From NCBI RefSeq assembly GCF_027923405.1, contig NZ_BQYI01000001.1, positions 1,032,501 to 1,096,500 on the forward strand: a stretch of DNA of 64,000 bases. Reading direction: 5' to 3'. The DNA comes from Paenibacillus sp. YYML68 (GTDB lineage Bacteria; Bacillota; Bacilli; Paenibacillales; NBRC-103111). The stretch's first letter is position 1. Each line of letters starts with the position of its first letter. The notes beneath the pieces were generated by a model, which saw only the letters and a list, made by a program, of their open reading frames with translations, ran no database searches and was not told the origin of the DNA. The position numbers and the translations under genes were made by a program. Shown one piece after another: positions 56,350-64,000 of this stretch.

Positions 56350-56975
56350 GTGCCCAGCTAAGCACACATCTTCTAGCCGGTGCAGGTCCGGTCGCGGGAG
56401 GGGCAAAGCCCCCACGTAGCTAGGATATATGCGTATGGCGAAATCTGTGTGTAGAAGCGTATTGACAAAAGTACCTGTTAGAGACAGGGCGAGCGACATA
56501 TCAGGCCGTAACATAAAGTGAATCCTGCCGCGTCGTCAAAGAGGCCTCGCAAGAGGAAAGAGAGGAAGCCGAGTCTCGCGTAATGGACGAAGGCCATGGA
56601 AGCTGTTCAGAACTTGGAACGACAGCGAAGAATTCTCCGGCATATGGGGACAAGGCTACTTCGACAACATCAATCAGGAGAAGCTCATGAAGCTGGTCGA
56701 AATGCGAATCAGTGACAGGCGTATTCTGAAATTGGTGAGGAAGTGGTTAGGTGCGGGAGTTGTGGAAGAGGGAAACGTCAGGCGCATCGTCGGATTATGG
56801 ACAGGAGAAGAAGGTTTTGACTTCCTCGGTATGATGGCAAGGCTGGATTGGTACAGTCTTCAACGGTTCGCAAGATGGTATGCCAAAAAGCGCCAACGGT
56901 CTCGATGGATGAGTTCGTTACGCGAAGTGAACTCAATGTCCAAACAATATGGCCTCAAAACGCTTTTGTAATCTG
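56350..56975 (+). mobile_element. Degraded group II intron
   Basis: Starting at GTGCCCAGCTAAG (56350), the sequence looks like the 5' part of a bacterial group II intron: GUGCC end, a CTAGCCGGTGCAGGTCCGG segment typical of domain I, and later GTAACATAAAGTGAATCCTGCC. It then runs into a shortened intron-encoded reverse transcriptase (56687-56971). The catalytic RT core is missing and I could not find an intact domain V, so the element is dead. It inserted just after a transcription terminator, the favoured site of class C-type introns. Boundaries are approximate. Confidence 0.7.
56654..56971 (+). pseudogene. Group II intron reverse transcriptase/maturase remnant
   Basis: The frame reads GYFDNINQEKLMKLVEMRIS, which is the RT segment around the first catalytic aspartate, then RILKLVRKWLGAGVVEEGNV, then jumps to the far C-terminus (FDFLGMMARLDW, RWMSSLREVNSMSKQYGLKTLL). 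About 200 residues in between, including the YxDD motif, are deleted. The upstream N-terminus is also absent or out of frame. It cannot encode a working enzyme. Confidence 0.8.
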
Positions 56976-57059
56976 CATGCACATGAATGACGAACATCGG
57001 AAAGCTGTATGGATGCCCGAGTTGGCTTTTTTTGGTATCCACCTCTAAGTGAAATATGG

Positions 57060-57247
57060 AACAAATAAGTGCTACGATATTGACATCATAGCCTAGTGCT
57101 GTTAGTTGCCTGAAGACACGCTTCACTTTATTATCCTTTGAAACATTCTCTAAATAATCTTCGCCTAGCTCTTGGTAAGGCTTATGACGAAGCAACAAGT
57201 GGTAGATAGTCGTCAACATTTTGTGAGCTACAGCGAGAAGAGGGTGC
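57060..57247 (-). pseudogene. IS110-type transposase C-terminal remnant
   Basis: On minus the frame reads HPLLAVAHKMLTTIYHLLLR, then HKPYQELGEDYLEN and KRVFRQLTALGYDV. This is the usual C-terminal end of IS110/IS1111-family transposases. A stop codon interrupts the frame just upstream (near 57255), and the DEDD-type catalytic part and the rest of the element are missing. The frame continues beyond 57060 to 56860 through unrelated sequence that overlaps the intron remnant. Confidence 0.75.
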
Positions 57248-57328
57248 TGGCATTAGGATAAAACTTCTAAATAAGGGTACAGTATAAAGGCATTCGCTCG
57301 AATATTGAACGGCTACGGAGGAGCTTCG

Positions 57329-58414
57329 ATGAACTTGGGTAAGCTGTCTATGCTTCAAATCGCTTTCGTTGTGATGCTGTCTTCGGGAATGACGAATCAC
57401 GTGGTGCTGATCCCCCTGCTGCTGGATAAGGCCGGGAGGGACGCGTGGATTACGGTGATTATAGCCATGGGCTTCACCGTGTTAATGGCCCTCTTGCTGT
57501 ACTATGTATCCAGAGGTATCGGCCAGCAAGGTCTGATGGATTGGGCTCTTGCTCAATACGGGAGACTCTTTACAAGGCTGCTCGCAGCAGCAGCATTGAT
57601 CTATGTAATCCCGATGGGCTTGACGACGCTGAACAACACGGTGCTGTGGACGGTTGCGGCCTATCTTCCCGAAACGCCCAAAATCGCGATTGCGCTGTTG
57701 GCTATACTTTATTGCGGTCTGGCGGGATATTTTGGAATCCGCTGTATTGCGCTTTCATCCTGCATTTTTTTACCTCTCGTTGTGTTGCTAGGATACTTCG
57801 TCATGAGTGCTAACTTCCAATATAAAGATTATTGGCAGCTGATGCCAATGCTTGAATACGGCTGGGAAAGAGTGTGGGGCGCTGTGCCGACTGCGTTAAG
57901 CGGCTTCGCTGAGGTGGTTATGCTGTTATTTCTGCAGCACTATGTGAAGAACGGGACCTACAAGCTGTCATACATTCTTAGTCTCTCCCTGCTCTTGGCC
58001 GGACTGACCATAGGTCCTCTTCTCGGAAGCATTGCCATCTTCGGTCCAGAGGAGGCGGCAGCCCAGCGGTATCCGGCGTATGAGCAGTGGAGAATCGTGA
58101 AAATCGGCCGATTCATAGAGCATGTCGACTTTCTATCCATCTACCAGTGGCTGTCCGGCGCCTTTATACGGGTATCCTTGACGGTTACGATTGCACTGGA
58201 TCTGCTTAGTGTATGGAACATTCGAAGAGAAGTTGCTGCCCTAATCATCAGCTCCATCTACTTCGTGTATTCGGGTCTGCTGCCCATATTCGATGTCGAG
58301 AACTATCGATGGCAGGCCTTCATTGAGAACGGGGTTAGCGCTGCCTACAGTATAGGCTTCTTGCTGCTCCTTGCCTTCATGACCATGAGACAGAGAGCGG
58401 GGAGGAATGTGTGA
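57329..58414 (+). CDS. Spore germination permease, GerAB/GerKB type
   Basis: A 361-aa integral membrane protein with ten hydrophobic segments, from the GerAB/ArcD/ProY branch of amino acid transporters. It starts LGKLSMLQIAFVVMLSSGMTNHVVLIP, typical of the family. It is the germinant-binding B subunit of an inner-membrane Ger receptor; the ligand (amino acid, sugar or nucleoside) cannot be read from sequence. The start at 57329 has GGAGG seven bases upstream. The stop TGA overlaps the next start. Confidence 0.92.
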   Translation: MNLGKLSMLQIAFVVMLSSGMTNHVVLIPLLLDKAGRDAWITVIIAMGFTVLMALLLYYVSRGIGQQGLMDWALAQYGRLFTRLLAAAALIYVIPMGLTTLNNTVLWTVAAYLPETPKIAIALLAILYCGLAGYFGIRCIALSSCIFLPLVVLLGYFVMSANFQYKDYWQLMPMLEYGWERVWGAVPTALSGFAEVVMLLFLQHYVKNGTYKLSYILSLSLLLAGLTIGPLLGSIAIFGPEEAAAQRYPAYEQWRIVKIGRFIEHVDFLSIYQWLSGAFIRVSLTVTIALDLLSVWNIRREVAALIISSIYFVYSGLLPIFDVENYRWQAFIENGVSAAYSIGFLLLLAFMTMRQRAGRNV

Positions 58415-59862
58415 TGGATAATCCCGCCAGTTGCCTGGAGGATATAATAAGCCGTTATCAAGACTGTGCCGATGTTGTCATCGAAACGTATTCCTGCAAG
58501 CGCAACGAGCGACCAGGTGAGATCACGCTCGTCTATTGCTCCGGCTTGTGTGATTCGGGGAGATGGGTACAGCAGCTACTGGAGGCCGTTCAGTCTGAAC
58601 ATGAGCTGGAGGAAAGCTATTTGCAGTTGGATCGCATTCAAGCGGGAGTAAGCCTCGGACAGCTGGACGAGGAGGTGTTCTCGGGCAAGCTGCTGGTCTA
58701 TGACAGTATTAGCGGCCGACTCTACGCGCATTCCAGCTATTCACCGCCTACTCGCAATCCGGATGAGTCCAACTTCGAGGTGTCCATTCGCGGACCGAAG
58801 GATGGGTTCGTCGAGGATGTGGATACGAACGTGGCACTCGTCCGGAAGCGGTTGAAGACGGCGACGCTTCGTGTGGAGAACTACAGCATCGGCTCCCGCA
58901 GCCAAACCCGTGTTGCCTTGCTGTACGTAAGGGATATTGCGAATCGGGAGCTTATCGACAAGGTCCAGCATCGACTGAATCACATTTCGCTGGATGGCAT
59001 TATCTCATCGACACAATTATCCGAGATCATATCGGATTCTTCGTATTCACTATTCCCGCTTATGGCCTTCACAGGCAGACCGGATTTTGCAGTGGAAAGT
59101 GTGCTGAATGGACGCTTCGTCCTGCTGCTGGACGGTAATCCCTCAGCAGTGATCGGACCAGCCGATCTGCTGTTCATCATGAAGACGGCTGAAGATTCCC
59201 ACTTCATGTATATCGCTATTTCATTCGCCCGTTGGCTGCGGCTATGCGGATTTATGATGACGACGATCTTACCGGCGATGTACATCGCCATCGTGAGCTT
59301 TCATCCGGACCAGTTGCCGTTCCAATTCATGGCCTCGGTAACGATGAGTCGGTTAGGGCTGCCGCTGTCGGCAACGATGGAGATGCTGCTTCTGCTTTTT
59401 CTCCTCGAGTTGTTCCGCGAGGCGGGCGTACGCTTGCCGTCCTCCATCGGACAAACGTTAACCGTGGTCGGTGGACTGATTGTGGGCGATGCCTCCATCC
59501 GTGCGGGACTTGTGTCTCCCTCGATGGTTGTGGTCGGTGCGGTGACTGCGGTCTCGGGCTTCACTTTGGGCAATCAGGCGCTGCTGGGTGCTGCTACGAT
59601 TATCCGGTTGGTGCTGTATTTATTTTCAGCATCGCTGGGCTTGTTCGGATTTTTCACTGGTATATTCTTACTAGTGCTGTACATGTCATGGTTGACCTCA
59701 TTCGGTCTTCCTTATCTTAATCCTATTTCGAACCCGCTGTCTGGAGACTTGGTTCAGTCTCTCTTGCGTCTGCCGTGGATATCTAAGCGGAAGCGGCCGT
59801 CGGGTCTTCAGCTTCAGGATCAGGACAGACAGGCGGATAGTCAACGTAGACAGAAGGAGTGA
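58411..59862 (+). CDS. Spore germination protein, GerAA/GerKA type
   Basis: A 483-aa A subunit. An N-terminal soluble domain (about 1-250) with the ISGRLYAHSSYSPPTRNPDESNFEVSIRGPKDGFVEDVDTNVALVRKR-type segment common to GerA proteins precedes about five membrane helices (260-450). Residues FEVSIRGPKDGFVED and NVALVRKRL are strongly conserved in the family. GTG 58411 overlaps the previous stop, and ATG 58414 could also serve; GGAGGA lies before both. It forms the receptor with the flanking B and C subunits. It is first to last coupled with its neighbours. Confidence 0.94.
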   Translation: MMDNPASCLEDIISRYQDCADVVIETYSCKRNERPGEITLVYCSGLCDSGRWVQQLLEAVQSEHELEESYLQLDRIQAGVSLGQLDEEVFSGKLLVYDSISGRLYAHSSYSPPTRNPDESNFEVSIRGPKDGFVEDVDTNVALVRKRLKTATLRVENYSIGSRSQTRVALLYVRDIANRELIDKVQHRLNHISLDGIISSTQLSEIISDSSYSLFPLMAFTGRPDFAVESVLNGRFVLLLDGNPSAVIGPADLLFIMKTAEDSHFMYIAISFARWLRLCGFMMTTILPAMYIAIVSFHPDQLPFQFMASVTMSRLGLPLSATMEMLLLLFLLELFREAGVRLPSSIGQTLTVVGGLIVGDASIRAGLVSPSMVVVGAVTAVSGFTLGNQALLGAATIIRLVLYLFSASLGLFGFFTGIFLLVLYMSWLTSFGLPYLNPISNPLSGDLVQSLLRLPWISKRKRPSGLQLQDQDRQADSQRRQKE

Positions 59863-59871
59863 TCGAGTCTG

Positions 59872-61020
59872 ATGCGTACGCTGCGGGCGATATTGGCCGT
59901 CCTGCTGCTTCTACTGCCTTTGACCGGCTGTTGGAGCGACAAAGAGGTGCAGGATCTGAACTACACGATTGCGATGGGCGTTGACTATGTGAAGGATGAG
60001 TATGTCGTCTATGTGCAGTTTCTTGATTTTATTACAGTAGCGAAAGTTGAAGGGGGGCAGTCTCAGAGCAGCAAGGTATGGGTCGGACATGCGAGTGACC
60101 CTGATCTGACTATGGCGATTGCGAAGCTGTATCAATCGTCGCAGCAGCGCGTCTACTGGGATCATATGGGGGCGCTTGTATTCACCGGCCGACTCATGGA
60201 GCACGGCTATAAGGAGGTGATCGATGTGGTGAATCGATATCGGGAATCAAGGTATAACATATGGGTGTATGGCACGAACGAGGAGATGGAGGGAATCTTG
60301 TCGGCTACGGCCTTCTTCGGGCTGTCTTCTGTGAATTCGATACTGATTGAGCCTACTGAAGCGTATAAGCAGTACTCCTCTATTCGTCCGATACAATGGT
60401 ATGAGGTGATTCGCGACAGTCAAGAGGCGAGCACCACGACCATAATCCCTTCGCTTGCGCTTAAAGAACGGACGTGGGAGGAGAACAAGAAGCCTCAGAA
60501 GATGCTGTACATGGACGGAGCCCATGTGTACAGCAACGATACGTATCGGGGTAAGCTGACATCTGCTCAATTACAAGGAATTCAATGGCAGGAGAAGAAG
60601 ATGGAACGATTTCCACTTGTCATACGGAAGGGAGGAAGGACACAGGGTGTGTTCATGCTGCAGAAGCCAGTTAAGAAGGTCATTCCATACTGGGAAGGAC
60701 AGACAATCAAGTTCCGAATGGAAGTGAAGCTGGGAGCGGTTATACAGGAGGTGGGCAACGAGGCGGTGTCGATCGAAGAGCTTGAGCAATTGGCATCGGA
60801 GGAGGTACGACGCCAGCTAAGGCAAGCTTACGTACGCGGTGTCGGAAGGGGAATGGATTTGTTCAGGCTTCGCGAGATTCTATATCGCAATTACAATGGG
60901 TGGTGGAAGGAGCAAGTGCAGCAACATGGGGTGCAGTTTTTGAATGAAGCTTCACTCGATTCAATACATGTAACGGTTGACATTATTCATAAAGGTAGGT
61001 ATATGGCTGATGAATCATAG
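59872..61020 (+). CDS. Spore germination lipoprotein, Ger(x)C family
   Basis: A 382-aa lipoprotein. Signal and lipobox LLPLTGC set Cys20 as the lipid site, followed by the invariant W-S-D-K/R-E-V start (WSDKEVQDLNY). The three-domain GerC fold is expected, with a C-terminal half of alternating helices and strands (VRRQLRQAYVRGVGRGMDLF). It sits in the spore inner membrane facing outward. The gene order is B-A-C here, while many Bacillus operons have A-B-C or A-C-B. GAGTGATCGAGTCTG precedes the ATG. Confidence 0.93.
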   Translation: MRTLRAILAVLLLLLPLTGCWSDKEVQDLNYTIAMGVDYVKDEYVVYVQFLDFITVAKVEGGQSQSSKVWVGHASDPDLTMAIAKLYQSSQQRVYWDHMGALVFTGRLMEHGYKEVIDVVNRYRESRYNIWVYGTNEEMEGILSATAFFGLSSVNSILIEPTEAYKQYSSIRPIQWYEVIRDSQEASTTTIIPSLALKERTWEENKKPQKMLYMDGAHVYSNDTYRGKLTSAQLQGIQWQEKKMERFPLVIRKGGRTQGVFMLQKPVKKVIPYWEGQTIKFRMEVKLGAVIQEVGNEAVSIEELEQLASEEVRRQLRQAYVRGVGRGMDLFRLREILYRNYNGWWKEQVQQHGVQFLNEASLDSIHVTVDIIHKGRYMADES

Positions 61021-61058
61021 CCCGATCGATCGGCTGTCGAGCACAGGGAATGATGTGC

Positions 61059-61087
61059 TTGACAGTCTCATCTGTAATAAATATAAT
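61059..61087 (+). promoter_or_regulatory. Strong sigma-A promoter before the Rrf2 gene
   Basis: TTGACA (61059-61064) and TATAAT (61082-61087) are both perfect and exactly 17 bp apart. Transcription starts about 30 bp before the ATG at 61123. An Rrf2 regulator often represses its own promoter; no clear palindrome is visible between -10 and start. Confidence 0.9.
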
Positions 61088-61122
61088 AACAGTAAGCTCG
61101 AGGCGGGAGGTCGATTGAACGG

Positions 61123-61554
61123 ATGAACAGCGAATTTACGATTGCGGTGCACAGTCTTGTACTGCTGGCCTATCGTCCTGATCATTCGGCAACGAGCGAG
61201 CTGATTGCGGGCAACGTCTCCACGCATCCGGCCCGTGTCCGCAAGGTGATGAGCGTTCTGAAGAAGTGCGGCTATGTCGCCACGAAGGAAGGCGCGGGCG
61301 GCGGCTACACGCTGTCCTGTGATCCAACTGAAGTGACACTTGGTGAGATCTATCGCGCGACGTCGATCGGCTCGATCAAGCCGGGCTGGTGCTCAGGGTC
61401 CGAGGAGGGCGACTGCATGATCGCCTGCAACATGACCGAGGTGATGGACGGCATCTTCTCGGAAGCGGAGGAGCGTATGCTGACCTTTCTTGAGCAGATG
61501 AAGATTGCGGAGGTTCTGGAGCGTGTACGCGTGGTTCAGAAGGAGCGGGTGTAG
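61123..61554 (+). CDS. Rrf2-family transcriptional regulator
   Basis: A 143-aa winged-helix regulator. The N-terminus (MNSEFTIAVHSLVLLAYRP) and recognition-helix region (HPARVRKVMSVLKKCGYV) are typical. The GAGGGYTL wing is conserved. Three cysteines C90, C98 and C102 lie in the C-terminal half with spacing C-x7-C-x3-C, resembling the iron-sulfur ligands of NsrR/IscR-like members, so redox or NO sensing is possible. It has an ideal promoter of its own and lies immediately upstream of trxA, which suggests redox control of that region. Targets are unknown. Confidence 0.9.
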   Translation: MNSEFTIAVHSLVLLAYRPDHSATSELIAGNVSTHPARVRKVMSVLKKCGYVATKEGAGGGYTLSCDPTEVTLGEIYRATSIGSIKPGWCSGSEEGDCMIACNMTEVMDGIFSEAEERMLTFLEQMKIAEVLERVRVVQKERV

Positions 61555-61566
61555 TTTGTTTTTAGT

Positions 61567-61595
61567 CTAACTGTCACTTTTTCTGTAACAGTTAG
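61567..61595. promoter_or_regulatory. Inverted repeat between the Rrf2 gene and trxA
   Basis: CTAACTGTCAC (61567-61577) and GTAACAGTTAG (61585-61595) are arms with 10 of 11 matches, 7-nt loop. No T run follows on plus. It may be an operator for the Rrf2 regulator upstream of trxA, or a terminator remnant. Confidence 0.5.
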
Positions 61596-61655
61596 GGAGG
61601 CGGAGCGGTTTTATAGTTTAGGAGCCTGTTAATTCAGAATAGGAGTGAGTATATT

Positions 61656-61970
61656 ATGGCCATTGTGAATGTGAAGGATAGCGAATTTAAGCAGACGGTA
61701 GGTCAAGGTGTTGTTCTGGTCGACTTCTGGGCGCCTTGGTGCGGTCCGTGCAAAATGATCGCTCCTGTGCTGGAGGAGCTGAGCGGCAAGCTGGGCGACT
61801 CGGTGACGATCGCTAAGGTGAACGTGGATGATAATCCCGAGACAGCTGGCGCATACGGTGTCATGAGCATTCCGACGCTGAAGCTGTTCAAGGATGGCGT
61901 CGATGTCGGCACACAGGTAGGCTTCCGTCCGGCTGCTGAGCTGGAGGCTTGGGTGAAGTCGCAGCTGTAA
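61656..61970 (+). CDS. trxA: Thioredoxin
   Basis: A 104-aa thioredoxin. The redox centre WCGPC has cysteines 29 and 32, preceded by VLVDFWAPW, and the cis-proline lies in MSIPTLKLF (about 70-78). It is of the standard length and soluble. It reduces disulfides in cytoplasmic proteins with electrons from thioredoxin reductase. GGAGTGAG precedes the ATG. It follows an Rrf2-type regulator and an inverted repeat. Confidence 0.97.
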   Translation: MAIVNVKDSEFKQTVGQGVVLVDFWAPWCGPCKMIAPVLEELSGKLGDSVTIAKVNVDDNPETAGAYGVMSIPTLKLFKDGVDVGTQVGFRPAAELEAWVKSQL

Positions 61971-61995
61971 GCTTTGATATCTTGTAATTGTAAGC

Positions 61996-62025
61996 AGCCT
62001 CTGCACAAGTGCAGGGGCTATTTCC
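61996..62025 (+). terminator. Terminator of trxA
   Basis: AGCCTCTGCA, loop CAAG, TGCAGGGGCT (62010-62019) with one G-U pair, followed by ATTTCC. A stable hairpin with a short T run. Confidence 0.7.
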
Positions 62026-62177
62026 AGCTTCAGCGTCGTAAATGTATAGATAGGGCAGGAAATCGGCTGTCCGATAGGGAAGACAATAGGGCGGCCTGTA
62101 TAAGAAGCCGGGGAATAGGGATGGATTGGAAGGCTAAAGCTAGAGTCAATACATTTCCCGGGAGGAGGAGACGGTGC

Positions 62178-62948
62178 ATGCTGCCTACGATATTCGTCGC
62201 GCATGGACTGCCGACGCTGGCTATGGAGCATAGCCGGTATACGAGCATGCTGCAAACGCTCGGGGCTACGCTTCCGAGGCCCGATGCGATCGTCATCATT
62301 AGCGCGCATTGGCAGACGATACGGCCGCATGTTGGAGCGCCGATTCGGTTCCGAGCGATCCACGATTACTTCGGATATCCGGAGGAGCTGTACCGACTGG
62401 AATATGAGGCAAGCGGTGATATCGCCCTCGCTCTGCAGATTAATAAGCAGCTCGAGCTGGAAGGGATTCACGCGGAGCTTGATGATGAGCGCGGTCTCGA
62501 TCATGGCGCATGGAGCGTGCTCAAGTGGATGTATCCGCGCGGTGACGTGCCGATCGTCAGCATGTCGGTCTGTCCGTCCCGCGTGCCGGAGGAGCATTAT
62601 CGGATCGGCAGAGCTATTGCGGCCCTGCGTCAGCGCAATGTATTGGTTATCGGAAGCGGAGGCACGGTACATAATTTGGAGCAGCTCGCTTGGAGCGATG
62701 AGACTGTCACCAGCTGGGCGCTCACATTCGATCAGTGGCTGCAGGATCGGCTGGAGACGTGGGACATCGATCGCTTGTTCCATTACCAGGACGAGGCGCC
62801 GTGTGCGGCGGAGGCGATGCCAACTCGCGACCATCTTGCACCGCTGTTGATTGCGATGGGAGCCGCTCACGAGGGCAAGAAGGCGAAGCTGCTGCATCGC
62901 CAGTACCAGAACGGATGCTTGTCGCTCAGCTGTTGGATGTTCGGTTAG
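62178..62948 (+). CDS. DODA-type extradiol ring-cleavage dioxygenase
   Basis: A 256-aa member of the class III (LigB-like) dioxygenase family related to plant 4,5-DOPA dioxygenase and E. coli YgiD. MLPTIFVAHGLPTLAMEH carries the first metal His, ISAHWQTIRPHV the second conserved His, and LDHGAWSVLKWMYP (about 113-126) the active-site region; GSGGTVHNLEQL the last. A divalent metal (Zn or Fe) is expected. The natural substrate in bacteria is unknown. I choose ATG 62178 with GGAGGAGGAG upstream; the reading from 61974 would extend into the trxA terminator. Confidence 0.9.
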   Translation: MLPTIFVAHGLPTLAMEHSRYTSMLQTLGATLPRPDAIVIISAHWQTIRPHVGAPIRFRAIHDYFGYPEELYRLEYEASGDIALALQINKQLELEGIHAELDDERGLDHGAWSVLKWMYPRGDVPIVSMSVCPSRVPEEHYRIGRAIAALRQRNVLVIGSGGTVHNLEQLAWSDETVTSWALTFDQWLQDRLETWDIDRLFHYQDEAPCAAEAMPTRDHLAPLLIAMGAAHEGKKAKLLHRQYQNGCLSLSCWMFG

Positions 62949-63010
62949 AGGGTAGTGGGCCAGTTCATTCAGTAGAGGCACGGCTATCATTTCAGGACGA
63001 GGTGATCAGA

Positions 63011-64000
63011 ATGAAGCAAGGATGGAGGCTGTTGTGGCCACACAGAGGCGGTCGTACGAAGTTGCAGGATCGGCGAGGACGATACGTCTGGCTTGGGTGC
63101 GGGTTGGCTGTATTATTGGCGAGCTGCAATAGTGGCGGCACCGACCCCGGCAGCGGCCCGGCCCGTGAGCAGCCTGTCGAGAGCGTCTTCAAGCAGCAGC
63201 CTGCGGATGCGCAAGCGCCGAAGCCGATACAGCCTGCGTATACGGCTCCGTTGACGGGAGCCGCGATGGATGCACCGAATACGTCGCGCCCGTTCATGGT
63301 CGTCGTCAACAATGCGCCGCAGGCGAGGCCCCAGAGCGGGCTGTCACAAGCGGATATCGTGTACGAGGTGCTGGCCGAAGGCGAGATTACGCGGCTGATC
63401 GGCTTGTTCCAGAGCAGCTCATTCGAAGGACCGGTCGGTCCGGTGCGCAGCATACGGCCTTATTTTATAAGCATAGGACAAGGATATAAGGCGATTCATG
63501 TACATGCGGGTGGCAGTCCGGACGGCTACAGCTTGCTTGCCGATGAGCGTCTTGCGCATCTGGACGAAATTACGAATGCGGGGGCGTTGTTCTGGCGGGA
63601 CAAGGCCCGCAAGGCGCCGCATAACCTGTATACGAGCCTTAGCCAGCTGAAGGAAGGCGCAGCTAAGCGAGGTCTAAGTCAGGAAGTGGCGGCTGATCCG
63701 GTCTATACGTTCGTACAGAAGGACAGCGATGCGCAGGAGGCGATGAGTGCTCAGCAGGTGGAGGCGACGAAGCTTGAGGTGACGTTCCTCGTGCAGTCTT
63801 ATCGCGTGTCGTATACGTATGAGGATGCAACGCATCTATACAAGCGGGCGATTAATGAGCAGCCGCACGTCGACTTGAACACAGGCGAGGCGCTGTCCGC
63901 GGCGAACGTCGTCGTCCTCGGTACGAAGCATCGCGTGCTGGATCGTGAAGGGCGGCGAGACGTCACGCTGATCGGCTCTGGTCCAGCCGTACTGTTCCAG
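63011..64000 (+). CDS. DUF3048 (YerB-like) lipoprotein, cut by the window end
   Basis: The open frame begins at ATG 63011 after AGGTGATCAG and runs to the last base, 330 codons without a stop. The lipobox LLASC puts Cys39 at the lipid site. The mature domain starts with RPFMVVVNNAPQARPQSGLSQADIVYEVLAEGEITRL and VGPVRSIRPYF, which is the core of DUF3048/YerB proteins. It is a surface lipoprotein of unknown role; the C-terminal end lies outside the window. Confidence 0.9.
   Translation, partial: MKQGWRLLWPHRGGRTKLQDRRGRYVWLGCGLAVLLASCNSGGTDPGSGPAREQPVESVFKQQPADAQAPKPIQPAYTAPLTGAAMDAPNTSRPFMVVVNNAPQARPQSGLSQADIVYEVLAEGEITRLIGLFQSSSFEGPVGPVRSIRPYFISIGQGYKAIHVHAGGSPDGYSLLADERLAHLDEITNAGALFWRDKARKAPHNLYTSLSQLKEGAAKRGLSQEVAADPVYTFVQKDSDAQEAMSAQQVEATKLEVTFLVQSYRVSYTYEDATHLYKRAINEQPHVDLNTGEALSAANVVVLGTKHRVLDREGRRDVTLIGSGPAVLFQ

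Noticed and set aside
56976-57060. Possible group II intron domain V near AAAGCTGTATGGATGCCCG
   Set aside because: Only a short resemblance to the GAGCCGTATG segment; no hairpin with the catalytic AGC triad could be formed.

Overview
The window looks like a chromosome segment of an endospore-forming Bacillota close to Paenibacillus. The evidence is a purine operon in the Bacillus gene order with a PurR operator and a guanine riboswitch, a gerA-type spore germinant receptor operon, S-layer homology (SLH) domains, sigma-A promoters, strong AGGAGG ribosome sites and frequent GTG/TTG starts. Most of the window has a medium to high GC content. The stretch from about 25.7 to 41.2 kb is visibly AT-richer.

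Layout. 1-2.0 kb: 3' end of a 23S rRNA gene, 5S rRNA and a bidirectional terminator. 2.1-5.7 kb (minus): a TPP-dependent enzyme, a carboxymuconolactone decarboxylase-family protein and a chemoreceptor without an extracellular sensor domain, divergent from a zinc alcohol dehydrogenase (6.1-7.2 kb). 7.3-8.1 kb (minus): a secreted stalk/3D-domain wall protein. 8.5-11.7 kb: a K+/Na+:H+ antiporter with an RCK_C domain, a YugO-like K+ channel and a small helical protein. 11.7-25.5 kb: PurR boxes, promoter, guanine riboswitch, then purEKBCSQLFMNHD, the whole de novo route to IMP.

25.8-41.4 kb is a carbohydrate-utilisation island: a LacI-type regulator, a tandem LacI paralogue lacking its DNA-binding domain, a sugar ABC importer (binding protein and two permeases), a GH2 glycosidase, a 1.8-kaa secreted SLH-anchored GH30 enzyme, and a second secreted GH30 enzyme with a ricin-type lectin tail. 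Three copies of a TGTAATCGATTACA-type palindrome sit in the regulatory gaps. The likely scheme is extracellular hydrolysis of a beta-glucan-like polymer at the cell surface, import of the oligosaccharides, cytoplasmic trimming by the GH2 enzyme, and induction through the LacI pair.

42.2-46.8 kb: a 1461-aa secreted nuclease-like protein (DUF6359/OB-fold, SNase and glutamine-amidotransferase-like regions), followed at once by a 51-aa peptide whose N-terminal half matches the leader motif of lasso-peptide precursors. No lasso maturation gene is visible in the window. 46.9-51.3 kb: a diguanylate cyclase, a secreted stalk-domain protein, a secreted phytase-like esterase and a 45-aa single-span membrane peptide. 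51.5-55.8 kb: a Fur-box-controlled ferric siderophore importer (ATPase and two permeases on minus, binding lipoprotein on plus). 55.9-57.2 kb: a Gln-rich small protein, then decayed mobile DNA (a group II intron fragment and an IS110-type transposase tail). 57.3-61.0 kb: a germinant receptor operon in the order B-A-C. 61.1-64.0 kb: an Rrf2 regulator, thioredoxin, a DODA-type dioxygenase, and a YerB-like DUF3048 lipoprotein cut by the window end.

The least explained items are the orphan lasso-like precursor, the LacI paralogue without an HTH, a perfect Shine-Dalgarno followed by ATG-TAA between the two GH30 genes, a hairpin hiding the start of the 45-aa membrane peptide, and a 52-nt structured element downstream of the second GH30 gene.
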